Below, piece after piece: positions 31,205 to 42,220 of a stretch of DNA of 64,000 nt. The notes under the pieces were generated by a model, which did no database searches, was not told where the DNA came from, and saw only the letters and a program-made list of their open reading frames with translations. The position numbers and the translations under genes were made by a program. Source of the DNA: Agapetus fuscipes (taxonomy: Eukaryota; Arthropoda; Insecta; Trichoptera; Glossosomatidae); the NCBI GenBank assembly GCA_951799405.1, contig OX637359.1, positions 4,460,201 through 4,524,200 on the forward strand, read 5' to 3'. Position 1 is the stretch's first letter, and each line of letters starts with the position of its first letter.

Positions 31205-31690
31205 TTGTAACCGACTTTGATGTATGGAAGTGAAGCATGGACAGTGAATGAGTAGAGTATGTACGGTGGAAATGCAGCATTTGAGAAGCATGACACGAAA
31301 AACTCTGAGGGAGAGAGTTAGGAAAGAATGGGTAAAGAAAGAATGTAATTTGAAAGAGGATGTCAAAGTTAAGGTACAAAAGAATGTGATGAGATGGTTT
31401 GGGCATGTGGAAAGAATGAATGATGATAGACTCGCAAAGTATGTATACAAAGAAAGAATGAAAGGAAAACGAGGTAAGGGACGACCGAGAAAAGTATGGA
31501 GTGATCAGATTGAGGATATTGTGAAAGAATGGGATATACAAAGTGAGCGTAAAAGAAGAAAATGCATGAAAAAGGTGATGGATATGAATGAATTGAAAGA
31601 GGTATGTAAGGATAGGAAAAAATGGAGGCAGTTCTGCAGAGGCTCTGGCCACCCCTAGCGGAATTGCGACAGAGTTACAGTTACAGTCTA
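31205..31690 (+). pseudogene. RTE-2 LINE, RT C-terminus and 3' UTR
   Basis: From LMYGSEAWTVNE-like codons (one stop early on) to VRKEWVKKECNLKEDVKVKV, RWFGHVERMNDDRLAKYVYK, GKRGKGRPRKVWSDQIEDIV and KKWRQFCRGSGHP plus stop. Then GCGGAATTGCGACAGAGTTA and an ACAGTTACAG end. RTE clade membership is inferred from this layout (thumb, GRGRPRK, CKDRKKW). Its 5' part is missing. Confidence 0.8.
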
Positions 31691-32031
31691 CGTCGCGTAA
31701 AAACTCACCTGAAGGAATATAACAGAAGCTGCTGACTGGGAAAGTAGAAATATCTGCAATTGCTGAACATGCTCTTTAAGATGGAAATGGTATATGTTTT
31801 GTCAATCCAGCGTTTTCCACTCGCACTACCACACTAGAATTAACCAGGAAGCAACTGAGATCTTTAAGAATCAAAACAACTTTAATACGAAAGAGGAAAC
31901 GACGAGAATCGATAAGGTGTGGAACCCAGCTCTACGTCGCTGCTCAATCGAACCCAAGTAGCCAAGTTTAAACACTAATTATGTAAAAATATTGACGACT
32001 GTGGGCTGAAAAACCACTCTCCACCATATAC
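31691..32031. other. Unassigned DNA
   Basis: No gene or shared repeat recognised. Confidence 0.35.
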
Positions 32032-32205
32032 TTTTACCAAAGACCGGTCACCAAAGGTCCATCCAGCCTTAGAGTAAATTGACCTTGTTTGAGAATTGGC
32101 GCTTTATTTAGCGATGACTAAGCTCGCAGAGGGCTCTTGTGGTGTGATTCACACAAAAACAGCGCTCACCAAATAAATCATCCTAATGTTATTATTATTA
32201 TTATC
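32032..32205 (+). mobile_element. SINE-A 3' half with module 1
   Basis: From TTTTACCAAAGACCGGTCAC to AAATAAATCATCCTAATGTT and an ATT repeat. The tRNA head is missing. Confidence 0.75.
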
Positions 32206-32472
32206 CCCAGAAAATATAAAGTATGGAGAAATGGAAAATGATAAATTGCGTTCGGTGTTTTCGATTTCACCTGAGCACAAGATGATTTCCCTTTCGAATC
32301 GCAGGGCACGTTTATTTTATTTCTCCGCGAATTCGCCGGCTCGTAATTTTGTGTGCAGAGCTATCATTTTCTTCCTCGCGAAAAGTTTTGCGTTGCCCCA
32401 AAATTGCTGACGCATCCCTACTGTGACGCAACTCTAAAAACGTCGATTTTTTTTTGTTTACAATACGTGTGT

Positions 32473-33873
32473 GAATGAATGATGATAGATTGACAAAGTA
32501 CATATAAATACAGAGAAATGTAAAAGAAAAATGGGGTAAACGACGACCGAGAAAAGTATGGAGTGATCAGAATGAGGAGGTTGTGAAAGAATGGGATATA
32601 CAAAGCGAGCGTTAAAGAAGAAAATGCATGAAAAAAGTGATGGATATGAATGAATTGAAAGAGGTATATGTACAGTTTATTATATATACAGTTTATTGAG
32701 GGTTATATACAGTTTTAGTTTATTTACACAGTTTTAGTTTAGAGGTATATATACAGTTTATTGAGGGTTCATAGGATTAGGGATTTGGGTATCACATTTG
32801 ATTCTAAACTTAACTTCGACGAACATGTAAATAAAATCACTGAGGAAAGTAATAAATTACTGGGTTTCATCTTGAGGACTACTAAACCTTTCAAATTTGG
32901 TGAATCTTCTTTGTTTTTGTACATGTCACTTATTCGTTCTAAGCTTGAATACTGTTCGACCGTGTGGAATCCACATTTTAAGAAATATATTGATCAGATT
33001 GAAAGAACTCAAACACGTTTTATTAAATTGATGAAGAAAAGACTCCCCAATAGTACTTTATTTGAAACACTACCTAAACTTGAATCAAGAAGAACTTTGA
33101 TAGATGTTTGTAATCTCAGAAAGGTGTGTGTATCTGAGTTTGACGCGCCCAATATTTTAAATAAAATCAATTTTAGATTACCTAATCTCACTAGGTCTTG
33201 TTTTCCATTTTATCTCCATAAAACCAATACCTTTGCAGGTTCGAGAAATCCAACCTATAGAATGTGTGATGTTTATAATAAGAGCTTTTCGCAGTGTGAA
33301 CTATTTGAGACCACTAAATATAAATTCAAAAAACAAATACGTTTACTTATTTTTGGATCTGATATTGTTTCTGGGGTGGGTTGAGTATCGGGCTATTTTT
33401 CTATTTTCTATTTTTTATTTTTCATTTTCACTTTCTATTTTTATTTTTTATTTTATTTTTGTTTTATTTTTTTTGTTTTTTTTGTTCTTTTTTTTTTAAT
33501 TGTTTGGGGGCAAGTGACAAATTTATGTGTGTATTAGATTTATTTTAAAGAAATATTGTAATTGTGTGAATGCTGTGTATGCTTCTAGTGTTGTATAGCT
33601 GTGATTGCCTGCGTGATGTTTGTGTGAAGATGTATGCTTGTGTCTATTGATGTAGTGTGCATAGTTTGGATGATTGGTTATTTGTGTTACTGTTGCTTAT
33701 TATTATTTTTTTTCTATTGTTTATAAGTACCAATTGTCTGTATTGCACCTCTTAATAAATATATAAATATATAAATATAAATATATGTAAGGATAAGAAG
33801 AAATGGAGGCAGCTCTGCAGAGGCTCTGGCCCCCTCTATCGGAATGGCGACAGAGTTACATTTACAGTTACAG
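32473..33873 (+). pseudogene. RTE-2 copy interrupted by a Jockey-like LINE
   Basis: Left part 32473-32672 (RT codons with a stop), right part 33790-33873 (KKWRQLCRGSGP-like end and TTACAGTTACAG). TATATGTA is duplicated at 32665-32672 and 33782-33789. Confidence 0.8.
32673..33781 (+). mobile_element. Jockey-like LINE, 5' truncated, with long open RT end
   Basis: An open frame to 33384 encodes RDLGITFDSKLNFDEHVNKI, LYMSLIRSKLEYCSTVWNPH, DQIERTQTRFIKLMKKRLPN and a C-terminal KYKFKKQIRLLIFGSD. This is the 'DLGV-FD-kL-F--H... SL-RS-LEY-S-VW-P' thumb region typical of Jockey/CR1-type LINEs. The 5' flank holds three diverged ACAGTTTATTGAGGGTT units. The 3' UTR is T-rich and ends in an AATAAATATATAAATATA tail. 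An 8-bp target duplication bounds it. Confidence 0.75.
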
Positions 33874-33954
33874 TTAAAGGCTCAGAGACATTTTACAGTT
33901 GCACAATACAACGGTCAATTGATCACTCTAGCTACAACGGGTGTTGCCCTTATT

Positions 33955-34115
33955 TTACAGCAAGAATAAGGATCATACTCGAATCATTGAGAATTGGTAT
34001 ACATATGTTTCACTCGCCACATGCGAAACGCTTCGGGGATAGCGTGGGAAGAAGTCTCCTTCAATTTATTTTTAGGTTTCAAATAAACACCGAAGCAGTC
34101 AATCTGACACTATCT
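33955..34115. mobile_element. LTR-like scrap and degraded SINE-B scrap
   Basis: 33955-34003 resembles 53705-53755 (GAATAA, ACTCGAA, ATTGAGAA and a TGGYAYACAT end). 34006-34115 holds TTTCACTCGCCACATGCGAA and CTTCGGGGATAGCG from SINE-B, then CAAATAAACACCGAAGCAGT on the opposite strand. Confidence 0.4.
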
Positions 34116-34352
34116 ATCTATCTATCTATCTATTATCTAAATTGCAACGATATATTCATTTGAAGTTCTCAAATGCATGCCCACAAACAAACGCGTGTAG
34201 TTCACGCTTACAAATCCTGAATGTGTACTTACAAATAAAATCCAAACCTCAAATGAGCATAAGCCCTACAACTTTTGCCGACCTTCCCTGAAACAGGGGT
34301 GAAATTGGCCAAGTGAACCGTTTTTTACAGTATGGGTGATCACCCTCACCCT
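34110..34352 (-). mobile_element. RTE-1 tail with CTAT microsatellite end
   Basis: CTATCTATCTATCTATCTAT precedes TATTATCTAAATTGCAACG. The UTR then runs to CAGTATGGGTGATCACCCTC. Confidence 0.85.
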
Positions 34353-34574
34353 CGGTGCTATTTGAACCTGGATTCTGGGCATGACAACATCCCCCACTGA
34401 CTGAAACGAGTGAATTGAAGCAGTGAATTCCGCTTGTGATGGCTGACGGTGCAGAAGCAGTAACCCTCACTAATATGACTGTCAGGAAATTCCATGTACC
34501 GCTACGAAAGCACAAAAGATCTGTGTTGTCAGTCAGCTTGTTATGTTATTTTAAAATAACGCATAAAAACAATC
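34353..34574. other. Unassigned DNA
   Basis: No gene or shared repeat recognised. Confidence 0.3.
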
Positions 34575-35010
34575 TCCAAGTGTACAGTTTGTTTTGTGGG
34601 CCGAACGGAGCCGAACGGTCACGGAAGCGGCCGAACTGCTCCGTGTGATCTGATCGGGCCGTCGGTCATCAGTTCCCGGCAAGATGTCAACCGATTCAGA
34701 CGTCGGCGACCAAGCACCAAGCGGTGCAAGAGGGGACATTACAATGGAGCTCCCTCCTCCCCATCTACTTGGATTTCCTGCCAGCAAGGCACCCGCCTTG
34801 TGGACCAGAGGTATAGGAGACATAGTGCATAGAAGTGACATAGTGCATAGAAGTGAGCCGTCGCTAGCCTGGGGCGCTGCCCTAGGCCTTCAGTTCGGAA
34901 CTCCAGTCAACAGAGTAGGGAGTGTTTTAGTGACGAAGTGCAGGTCGAGCTATTCCCTTATTTCCCCTTTTTCCCCCATATTACTAAAGTAAATAAACCC
35001 TTATTTGTTC
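34575..35010 (+). other. GC-rich block with a 102-aa open frame
   Basis: Clearly more GC-rich than its surroundings. An ATG at 34684 opens a 102-codon frame starting MSTDSDVGDQAPSGARG. The 18-bp unit GACATAGTGCATAGAAGT is repeated at 34818-34853. It ends near AGTAAATAAACCC. It may be a 5' piece of a retrotransposon or a processed transcript. No domain recognised. Confidence 0.3.
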
Positions 35011-35199
35011 ATGTTAAACTTATCTTTTCATATACAACCTTCCCAAAATACAAGTAAGCAATACCAAAGAAAGAACCCCACGCCCTAAAGCGTGATGCTG
35101 ATGAGAGCTAGCCGGAGTAAGTATCCTGTAGGTACATCCTTGGAGGTACCTTCAATATTAAACATAACAAGCTTGGATAGGAATTACTGAGATACGTAG

Positions 35200-35404
35200 A
35201 AGATCGAGAATAACTGACTTCATAAAAAGAGTGACAAAGCAGAAGTGGTCATGGACAGAAGATGCTGCCAGATTCAAAGATGTGCCAAGAGGAAAGTAGA
35301 GTGGAGACCTCGTGAGGTCAAAAGAAGTAGAGCAAGGTCTCTAACACGTTAGTCAGACGTCATAAAAAGGATTGCTGGTGACCGTTTGCAAAAGGCACAG
35401 GATA
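35200..35404 (+). pseudogene. LINE ORF2 C-terminal remnant
   Basis: Frames read DFIKRVTKQKWSW, then a PREVKRSRARSLTR stretch and KRIAGDRLQKAQDRD-like residues. This is the kind of end found in several LINE ORF2 proteins. Stops and frameshifts are present. Confidence 0.45.
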
Positions 35405-35528
35405 GAGATATCTTCTTCTTCTTTGATCGGCGATCATCATGGCTATTTTAACTTCGGATGCTGCGGCTCAAAACAGGGACTTGGTGCTTTTGCCGAACCA
35501 CTGTCGCAGGTTTTTTGCTCAAGATGTC
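35405..35528 (-). pseudogene. LINE ORF2 C-terminus, left part (split by BEL/Pao)
   Basis: Minus strand: NLRQWFGKSTKSLF, a stop, then ASEVKIAMMIADQRRR. It continues the frame family seen at 42809-42985, across one ATGT-C duplication. Confidence 0.6.
35524..35528. repeat. Target duplication of BEL/Pao, left
   Basis: ATGTC, repeated at 42809-42813 on the far side of the element. Confidence 0.85.
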
Positions 35529-36116
35529 TGGAGGGGCAAGGTGTAAATTTTGCCCCTCAGGGGGTATATAAATACAAAAAAACAACAAATGGAGAAACTG
35601 CAACGTATTCTCCAATGCGAGATATGAAATACATAGATCTAGTGCCTATAGTATTTTCTCTCTCAAACAAAAGCCAACCTTCAGTAGGTGGCTTTCAATG
35701 TTGGACGACTTTCCCGTACCAAAGAAGCGAAAATCAAAGGACCGCACTCACCTCAAATTGTGCTCTGCTTGTCCAAGATGATGCTCGTTCTCAGGATCCT
35801 GTGGTGCTGAGCTCTGTTCACAAACTGCCACACTTGCAAGTTATATGTAAAACAAACACACTCACTCACAGATTTTAACGGTAAATTTCAAATCGGTCGA
35901 GAGACATATAAAAACGTGTCTACTTGCGAACACGACGGAAATGGAAGTCTTCAATTCTTGCTAATCTCACGTTGCTCAGATGTCAAAAAAGTTGATACCG
36001 ACATCTTGTGATTTTTATCCGCACTTTTTTCAGGTTGTGAAAGACCAACATGAAATTCGCTTCTTAGACTAATTAATTAAAAAATAAAACAGATGACGCT
36101 CAATTGTGCGTCACCA
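35529..36116 (-). repeat. BEL/Pao 3' LTR
   Basis: Reads TGGTGACGC...CCCCTCCA on the minus strand. The only differences I see from the other LTR are T versus C in CATCTTGYGATTT and C versus T in GCGTYACCA, so the insertion is recent. LTR frames that look coding are shared by both LTRs and are not genes. Confidence 0.95.
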
Positions 36117-36131
36117 TACACCCCCCTTTGC
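36117..36131 (-). promoter_or_regulatory. Polypurine tract
   Basis: GCAAAGGGGGGTGTA on the minus strand lies immediately before the 3' LTR. This is where second-strand priming is expected in LTR retrotransposons. Confidence 0.75.
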
Positions 36132-36463
36132 AAAGACTTAAAGTTAAAAGCTTTGCAACACAAACCAGATACTCAAAGAAACCATGTCGATTTTTACAAA
36201 CAATATTCGAGAAATGATATATAGGTATAATTACAATCAATGTTTGAAAATCTTAAACTAGAGAAACTTAATATAATTAATATAATAAGTATGCCTACAA
36301 GTAAGCAGGTTAGACACAAAAATACTTAAGCCAATATAATAAGCTAGATTGAACATGTTCTAACAGATAAGCTTAGTAGTAAAGCATAAGATTAATTCTA
36401 AACATTGTAAATATGTACAATGGTAGAGATCTACTAACTCAGTAGACGAAATTAAATAGTAAT

Positions 36464-39400
36464 CTATTGTGTCGGCAATGGGTAGAGTTTGACGACCGGA
36501 CGTTTGTAAAAACCTTGCTCAGTCTTTACTGTGGCTACTCGAATCACGCCATCATCCCCAGGGAAAACCTTGGTGATGATTCCCAGAGGCCAGGACAAAG
36601 GAGGAGCGTCCTCTTGCCCAATCAGTACAACAGTCCCTACCTGAATTGCATTAACATCGGTTTGCCATTTTTGTCTGACCTGCAAAGTGTGCAGGTATTC
36701 TACCCTCCATCGCTTCCAGTAAGATGACGCGATTTGATCCAGGAGATTTTTACGCTGAGTGAGATTAACTGGTGTGTCAGGTAGCTCAGAAGCAGGCAGA
36801 TGTTTTAAGGGAGTGGACATCAAGAAATGCGCAGGAGTTATAACGTCAGGGTGAGGATCAGAACTGATGACACTTAGTGGTCTAGAATTCATGATACTCT
36901 CGATTTGAGTCAACACCGTTTGCATCTCCTCATATGTGAGCAACTGATTCCCTATCACTCGATACAGATGAGTTTTCAAACTCTTAATATTTGATTCCCA
37001 TAAAGCTCCGAAGTGAGGAGCTCGAGGGGGAATCATTTTCCACTCTATTTTATACGCCTCAAGTTCTCGCTTCATTCGGACATTATGCTGTGAATTTTGT
37101 AAAAGATTATATATCTCATCTAATTGGACACGAGCCCCAACAAAATTTGTACCGTTGTCCGAATACATAAATGAAACTGGCCCACGACGAGAGATAAAAC
37201 GCTTAAATGCAGCTATAAAACAGGCACTAGACAGATCAGTTGCGAGCTCAATATGTACCGCCTTGGTCACTAGACAAACAAACAGGCAGATATATGCCTT
37301 TTGAGCATGTTGTCCACGTCGTCGCGTAAGAAGTATTCTTAAAGGCCCAGCATAGTCTACCCCCGTATGCACAAATGCTTTAACTTCTGTTATGCGACAG
37401 GCAGGCAAGTCCGCCATCTTTGGCGTAGGGTGCGACGGGTTCCCTCGGAAGCAAATATTGCATTTACGAGTCTGTGCTCGTATAACGGTTCTGGCATCCA
37501 ATATCCAAAACCTTTGTCGTATGATAGACATCAAAAGTCCTGGACCGGTATGACAGTTGGATTCGTGAAAATGTTTAATTATTAAGTTCACCACTGAGTC
37601 ATGTTTCGGAAGTAAAGCTGGATGTCTAGCTTCAAAGGGTAAATCAGACCGTGAAAGCCGACCTCCAACTCGTAACGTACCTTCCTGATCCAGAAAAACC
37701 GATAAATTACGCAGTTTTTTCGATGGTAACTTGTTATCTTTTATCAACTTAATGTCGTCCGAGAAATGAACAGTTTGTATTGTCTGTATTAACTTAACTT
37801 CAGCATGGGGCATGCATTCAATAAAATGCAACAGTGATTTAAATTTATTTATAAAGCGAAGGATGTAAACTGTAATTCGAACTAATTTATTCCACGAAGA
37901 AGTTCGTTGTGCTAAATCATATAAAATCATAGAGTCAACATGTACTACAATGGCTGTCAGTACAGTTGCCTGTTCAGGAATTTCTAACGCATCGGACGAG
38001 GAGAATCTTTGAATCGGCCATTCATCCGAAGGGCGTTGAAGCCACAGTGGACCATTCCACCATAAACTATGAGAAATTAATTGAGATGGTAACATACCAC
38101 GTGAAACACAGTCGCTTGGGTTCTCGTCCCCTGAGATGTGATAAAAGTTCTGAGGGGGTAAATTCTCCTGACACTGAGCGACTCTATTTCCTACAAAAAT
38201 TGACCAACGATGTGGAGAAGAGCAAATCCAAGCCAACGCAATCGTTGAATCAGAAAAAGCATATACATCAGTTATATGAATCCGATCACGATACATCTCG
38301 GTCACAAGTTTTAACATCTTTGACAATAAAACAGCAGCGCACAACTCTAAACGTGCTAATGTCGTAATCTTGGTGGGAGATACCTTAGATTTTGAGCACA
38401 ACAACCTGACAGAAATATTTCCATCCATGTCAGTTGTATGTACATATATAACACAACCGTAATCATTCAGACTAGCATCACAAAAACCTACTAATAATAC
38501 TTTGGTTGAGCTAGTCACACCGATGTGCCTAGGAATTTTTAAAGTAGCGAGCAACGGAAGTTCTTGTGTTATACTCGAAAAACGTCGAATTATAGCATCA
38601 GGCGGAGAATCATCCCAACCGATATTGGCACACCATAGCTCTTTGATGAGAAGCTTTGCAGCCAGTATAACTGGTGCGACTAAGCCCAAAACATCGAACA
38701 AACGAGCTACAACTGACAAAATAGATCGCTTCGTGCATTTTTGCTGAGAGTCATTCGAAGTAAAGAAGAAATTATCCTTAACTGGATCCCAAGACAACCC
38801 TAACACTTTTAGAGTTACGCCTTTATCATCATCAAATTTTATGGAACCTCTATGTGAGTTAGGAAGACTATCTAATAGATAAGATGAATTGCTTGACCAT
38901 TTTACCAGATCCATGCCACCATACCTGAACAAAGCTACGAGATCTTTTGCCAGAGAAACAGCCGAAGCCTCATCTGCCACAGACTGAACCAGGTCATCCA
39001 TATAAAACCTAGCTCCAGCTACTTTGGCGGCTTCCGGAAAACGTTCAGCCATGTCCGATGCCAACTGACGTACAGATCGCATGGCCAAGAAAGGACTACA
39101 CTTTAATCCAAATGGAACCCTATTAAATTGAAAGGTTCGAACTTTCTCCTTTTCAGAAAAACGAAATAATATTCTCAAATATCTACGGTGGTCAACAAAT
39201 ACACCAACCTGCAAATACATCTGCTGTACATCTGCTGTCATCGCGACAGGAAACAGCCTAAAATCTAATAAAAGGAGAAACAAATCAGCCTGTAAATTTG
39301 GCCCAGAATGTAGTACATCATTGAGTGACAACCCAGTATGCGTTTTCGCACTAGCATCTAAAACAATGCGAGGCATAGGTTTGTCTTGACGCACTACAGC

Positions 39401-41656
39401 GTGGTGAGGAATATAATATCCATGTTCACCAATACCTGACTCTGCCACTTCAGAGAGATATCCCTTTTGAATATAGTCATTTATTACCGAATTATAATTC
39501 TCCTGCAGACTCGGTAACTGCTTAAACTTTCTTTCTAATAACAAGAAACGCCGAAATGCAGTATTTCGTGAGTTGCCCAAATTTTCAGGATCAGCACAAA
39601 AGGGTAGAGCAACAGAGTAACGACCTGCCTCGTCTTTAGTCACAGAAGATACAAAGGAGTTTTCGCACGCTGTCTCATCTGGACTTAAGAACTTTTTCAC
39701 TGGGATTTCTTCCAACTCCCAGAACTTGTGTAATAATAAATCCGCATCCTTTACAGCCAATGCAGAAAAAGATTCATGACAAATGTCTGCAGCTGAAACA
39801 CTCTTTGGACAATCTCCCATCAATACATAGCCAAAGGACGTCAATAATGCAGGTGGAGCTTTCGACTTTGACTCTATCATTTTTCCCAAATAAATAAAAG
39901 GGAATAGTTGTGCTCCCAACACAATGTCAACAACTCCAGGGACATTCCAGGATAAATCGGCCATTGAAATGTCCTTTAAATAAGTCATATCACTGTTATC
40001 AATGTACCTAGAAGGTAACTGATCCGTGATCTGATCCACCACTAACGCGTTAACCTTGTAAGTATTTTGAGGATTGTACCTCGATTGTATTTCAAAATTG
40101 ACACATCCATGTATCGGTCGTGCAGAAAGACCGATTCCTCTAATTACTGAATTATTTAGAGGAACAATATGTAAATTCATATTTCTACAACATTCTAATG
40201 TTATCAAATGGTTTTGAGAACCATTATCAACAAGACATCTAACTATCATCTTATTTTTCTTGCAATTTGACCATGCAAAAACCTGTGCCGTAGCCAACAG
40301 CACCGTGCTCGCATTCACCCGAGCATTTGCACTTAAAGAAACCGAGGGCACACCCAACCCTTGCATATCATCACCTGAATGCGACAGCTGATGTCCCTGC
40401 TCAGCATTCTTGACTACTCGTCTGGCCTTATTCTCATTGTCGTCAAAATGCAGAAGGGTATGATGTCCCTTATTACAAATTTGACAAGTTCCTGTCTCAG
40501 TACAATGAGACCAGTGGGCAACACTCAAACAACGAACGCAACCCCGTTTTGATTTAATAAATTCATACCTTTCCTTAGGAGAATAGCTCTTAAATTTCAC
40601 ACATTTATATAATTTATTATGGTCGTTTCGTTTACACAAAACGCAAGAGAGAGTGTACCCAGTAGACACTCTACCACTTGCGAGGAACGCACGACCACTC
40701 ACAGATTTTGTCGTATTATTCCTCACGCGTGTATTCGAATGGCAAGCTTCGGAAACCGACTTCGATTCATTTACGTGCGATCTTTCTAAAATTTTGACCT
40801 GTTGTTGAACAAAACTGATAAGATTCTGACAAGAAGGTATTTCGATGTCTTTCAGCGAAAGCTCGAAGGCCATAACTGTAGACGAATTCAATTTACGCAA
40901 AGCGCAATTAAATAAAAGAAAATCTCCCACATCTGTAATACCTAATTGTTTTAATGCTGCAATGGAAGCGGCATACTTCTCAATAAAGGCATCAAGACCG
41001 GCAGCCGTGTGATCGGCCTTCTTTAAATCAAGGATATTATTTATGTAATATGTTCCTAGCGCACGTTTATCCTGATATTTTTTAACAAGACTGTCCCAGA
41101 CCACGTTATAGGTTTCCGCTGACGGTACAATTCCCGAAAATATGTTCGCTGCCTTTCCCGTCAAGTTGCCTGTTAAATATTGCACTCTTTGGGCGTCTGA
41201 CAACCCTGTATTTAGATGGACGTTTGCCTTAAAGGATTCAAAAAATCGTGACCAATTTTTTGGATTCCCATCAAACAAAGGAATTTGTATGGGTGGTAAT
41301 TTCACCTCATATCTAGGCCCATTTTGAGTCAATACATGTGGTGTTTCGGTTTTTAAAATTCTTTCCCTAACATCCATTATTTTACTATAAAGTTCTTCAA
41401 AGGCCATAAGTGATTGATAATTTACCTTTGCTTCTGGGTCTATCTCTAAAGAAAGTGCATTTATTTGATCTATCAAATCTTCGTACTTTTTAACCCAGCT
41501 TCCTGCATCCTTGGAAGCCGATAAAAAATTACTATTCTCTCTGGATGCAAAATTAGAAACATTTTTTCCTAGTTTATATAAATTATTTATTATTTCAAAA
41601 TAAACCTTTTGTTTCTCTTTCAATATAACCAAAGTTCTTGTTAAAGCATCCGCCAT
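36464..41656 (-). CDS. BEL/Pao gag-pol polyprotein
   Basis: 1730 aa, ATG at 41656, no internal stop. Seen in order: a gag-like region at about 120-290 (PLFDGNPKNWSRFFESF, as in DUF1759). Cysteine/histidine clusters at 338-403 (CVLC, CVRC, CQIC with H399). An aspartic protease site with DNGS at 477-480, where DSG/DTG is more usual. A reverse transcriptase at about 745-960 with D809 and YMDD at 885-888. An RNase H-like region at about 1055-1185 (D1060, E1104, D1136). An integrase with HH-CC zinc ligands (H1362/H1369, C1399/C1402) and catalytic D1434, D1500 and E1554. A C-terminal DUF5641-like segment at about 1635-1725. It should make the particle and copy and integrate the element. All key residues are visible, so it could be active. 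Confidence 0.95.
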   Translation of the reverse strand: MADALTRTLVILKEKQKVYFEIINNLYKLGKNVSNFASRENSNFLSASKDAGSWVKKYEDLIDQINALSLEIDPEAKVNYQSLMAFEELYSKIMDVRERILKTETPHVLTQNGPRYEVKLPPIQIPLFDGNPKNWSRFFESFKANVHLNTGLSDAQRVQYLTGNLTGKAANIFSGIVPSAETYNVVWDSLVKKYQDKRALGTYYINNILDLKKADHTAAGLDAFIEKYAASIAALKQLGITDVGDFLLFNCALRKLNSSTVMAFELSLKDIEIPSCQNLISFVQQQVKILERSHVNESKSVSEACHSNTRVRNNTTKSVSGRAFLASGRVSTGYTLSCVLCKRNDHNKLYKCVKFKSYSPKERYEFIKSKRGCVRCLSVAHWSHCTETGTCQICNKGHHTLLHFDDNENKARRVVKNAEQGHQLSHSGDDMQGLGVPSVSLSANARVNASTVLLATAQVFAWSNCKKNKMIVRCLVDNGSQNHLITLECCRNMNLHIVPLNNSVIRGIGLSARPIHGCVNFEIQSRYNPQNTYKVNALVVDQITDQLPSRYIDNSDMTYLKDISMADLSWNVPGVVDIVLGAQLFPFIYLGKMIESKSKAPPALLTSFGYVLMGDCPKSVSAADICHESFSALAVKDADLLLHKFWELEEIPVKKFLSPDETACENSFVSSVTKDEAGRYSVALPFCADPENLGNSRNTAFRRFLLLERKFKQLPSLQENYNSVINDYIQKGYLSEVAESGIGEHGYYIPHHAVVRQDKPMPRIVLDASAKTHTGLSLNDVLHSGPNLQADLFLLLLDFRLFPVAMTADVQQMYLQVGVFVDHRRYLRILFRFSEKEKVRTFQFNRVPFGLKCSPFLAMRSVRQLASDMAERFPEAAKVAGARFYMDDLVQSVADEASAVSLAKDLVALFRYGGMDLVKWSSNSSYLLDSLPNSHRGSIKFDDDKGVTLKVLGLSWDPVKDNFFFTSNDSQQKCTKRSILSVVARLFDVLGLVAPVILAAKLLIKELWCANIGWDDSPPDAIIRRFSSITQELPLLATLKIPRHIGVTSSTKVLLVGFCDASLNDYGCVIYVHTTDMDGNISVRLLCSKSKVSPTKITTLARLELCAAVLLSKMLKLVTEMYRDRIHITDVYAFSDSTIALAWICSSPHRWSIFVGNRVAQCQENLPPQNFYHISGDENPSDCVSRGMLPSQLISHSLWWNGPLWLQRPSDEWPIQRFSSSDALEIPEQATVLTAIVVHVDSMILYDLAQRTSSWNKLVRITVYILRFINKFKSLLHFIECMPHAEVKLIQTIQTVHFSDDIKLIKDNKLPSKKLRNLSVFLDQEGTLRVGGRLSRSDLPFEARHPALLPKHDSVVNLIIKHFHESNCHTGPGLLMSIIRQRFWILDARTVIRAQTRKCNICFRGNPSHPTPKMADLPACRITEVKAFVHTGVDYAGPLRILLTRRRGQHAQKAYICLFVCLVTKAVHIELATDLSSACFIAAFKRFISRRGPVSFMYSDNGTNFVGARVQLDEIYNLLQNSQHNVRMKRELEAYKIEWKMIPPRAPHFGALWESNIKSLKTHLYRVIGNQLLTYEEMQTVLTQIESIMNSRPLSVISSDPHPDVITPAHFLMSTPLKHLPASELPDTPVNLTQRKNLLDQIASSYWKRWRVEYLHTLQVRQKWQTDVNAIQVGTVVLIGQEDAPPLSWPLGIITKVFPGDDGVIRVATVKTEQGFYKRPVVKLYPLPTQ

Positions 41657-42203
41657 GTTTACTATTTAAAATAAACAATAAAAAATGAAGAAACGGTAAC
41701 AAAATCTAAAAAATCTACTTTCAGTTCTGAAAGAAGAAATCGATTTGCCTCAAAGTTGAATTTATTTTATGTCAGTTATGTATCACAATATTTACTTTCT
41801 CCAGATAGTTTATTTACTAATGGAAAAAAAAACAATAACAAACTTGTAATGACATTTATATTAAAATATAAACAAAGGTAGGTAGGTACCTGTAGACAAC
41901 GCTCAGCTGTATGAATACCTAATCTCTAATGGATAGGTATCATTTTAACTATAAATTTCGCACCAACAAATATATGTACCTACTGTGTATTCAACACTTA
42001 TTAAAAAAATAACTACCTACATACAGCAAAAATATATATGACACTCGTTAATTTTTGTACACAATATAAAATAATGCTAGAATATAGATTCTAATACAAA
42101 GGCATATTACATTATGTTCTTAACAATTAACTATCGACACAGTATCCTTGAATATCCGTTTCATGTCAACCATTCTGATACCAACTGAACAACCGTTTCG
42201 ATA

Positions 42204-42220
42204 AGGTTACGAAGGACCAA
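42204..42220 (-). promoter_or_regulatory. Primer-binding-site candidate
   Basis: The minus strand directly after the 5' LTR reads TTGGTCCTTCGTAACC. A TGG start is expected for pairing with a tRNA CCA end. I cannot name the tRNA. Confidence 0.55.

Noticed and set aside
31058..31652. Long minus-strand frames opposite the RTE-2 copy
   Set aside because: They are antisense shadows of the RT coding frame, rich in F, S, H and L without motifs.
35372..35878. 168-aa frame and its twin at 42220-42570 as a gene
   Set aside because: Both lie in the BEL/Pao LTRs, on the strand opposite to its transcription.
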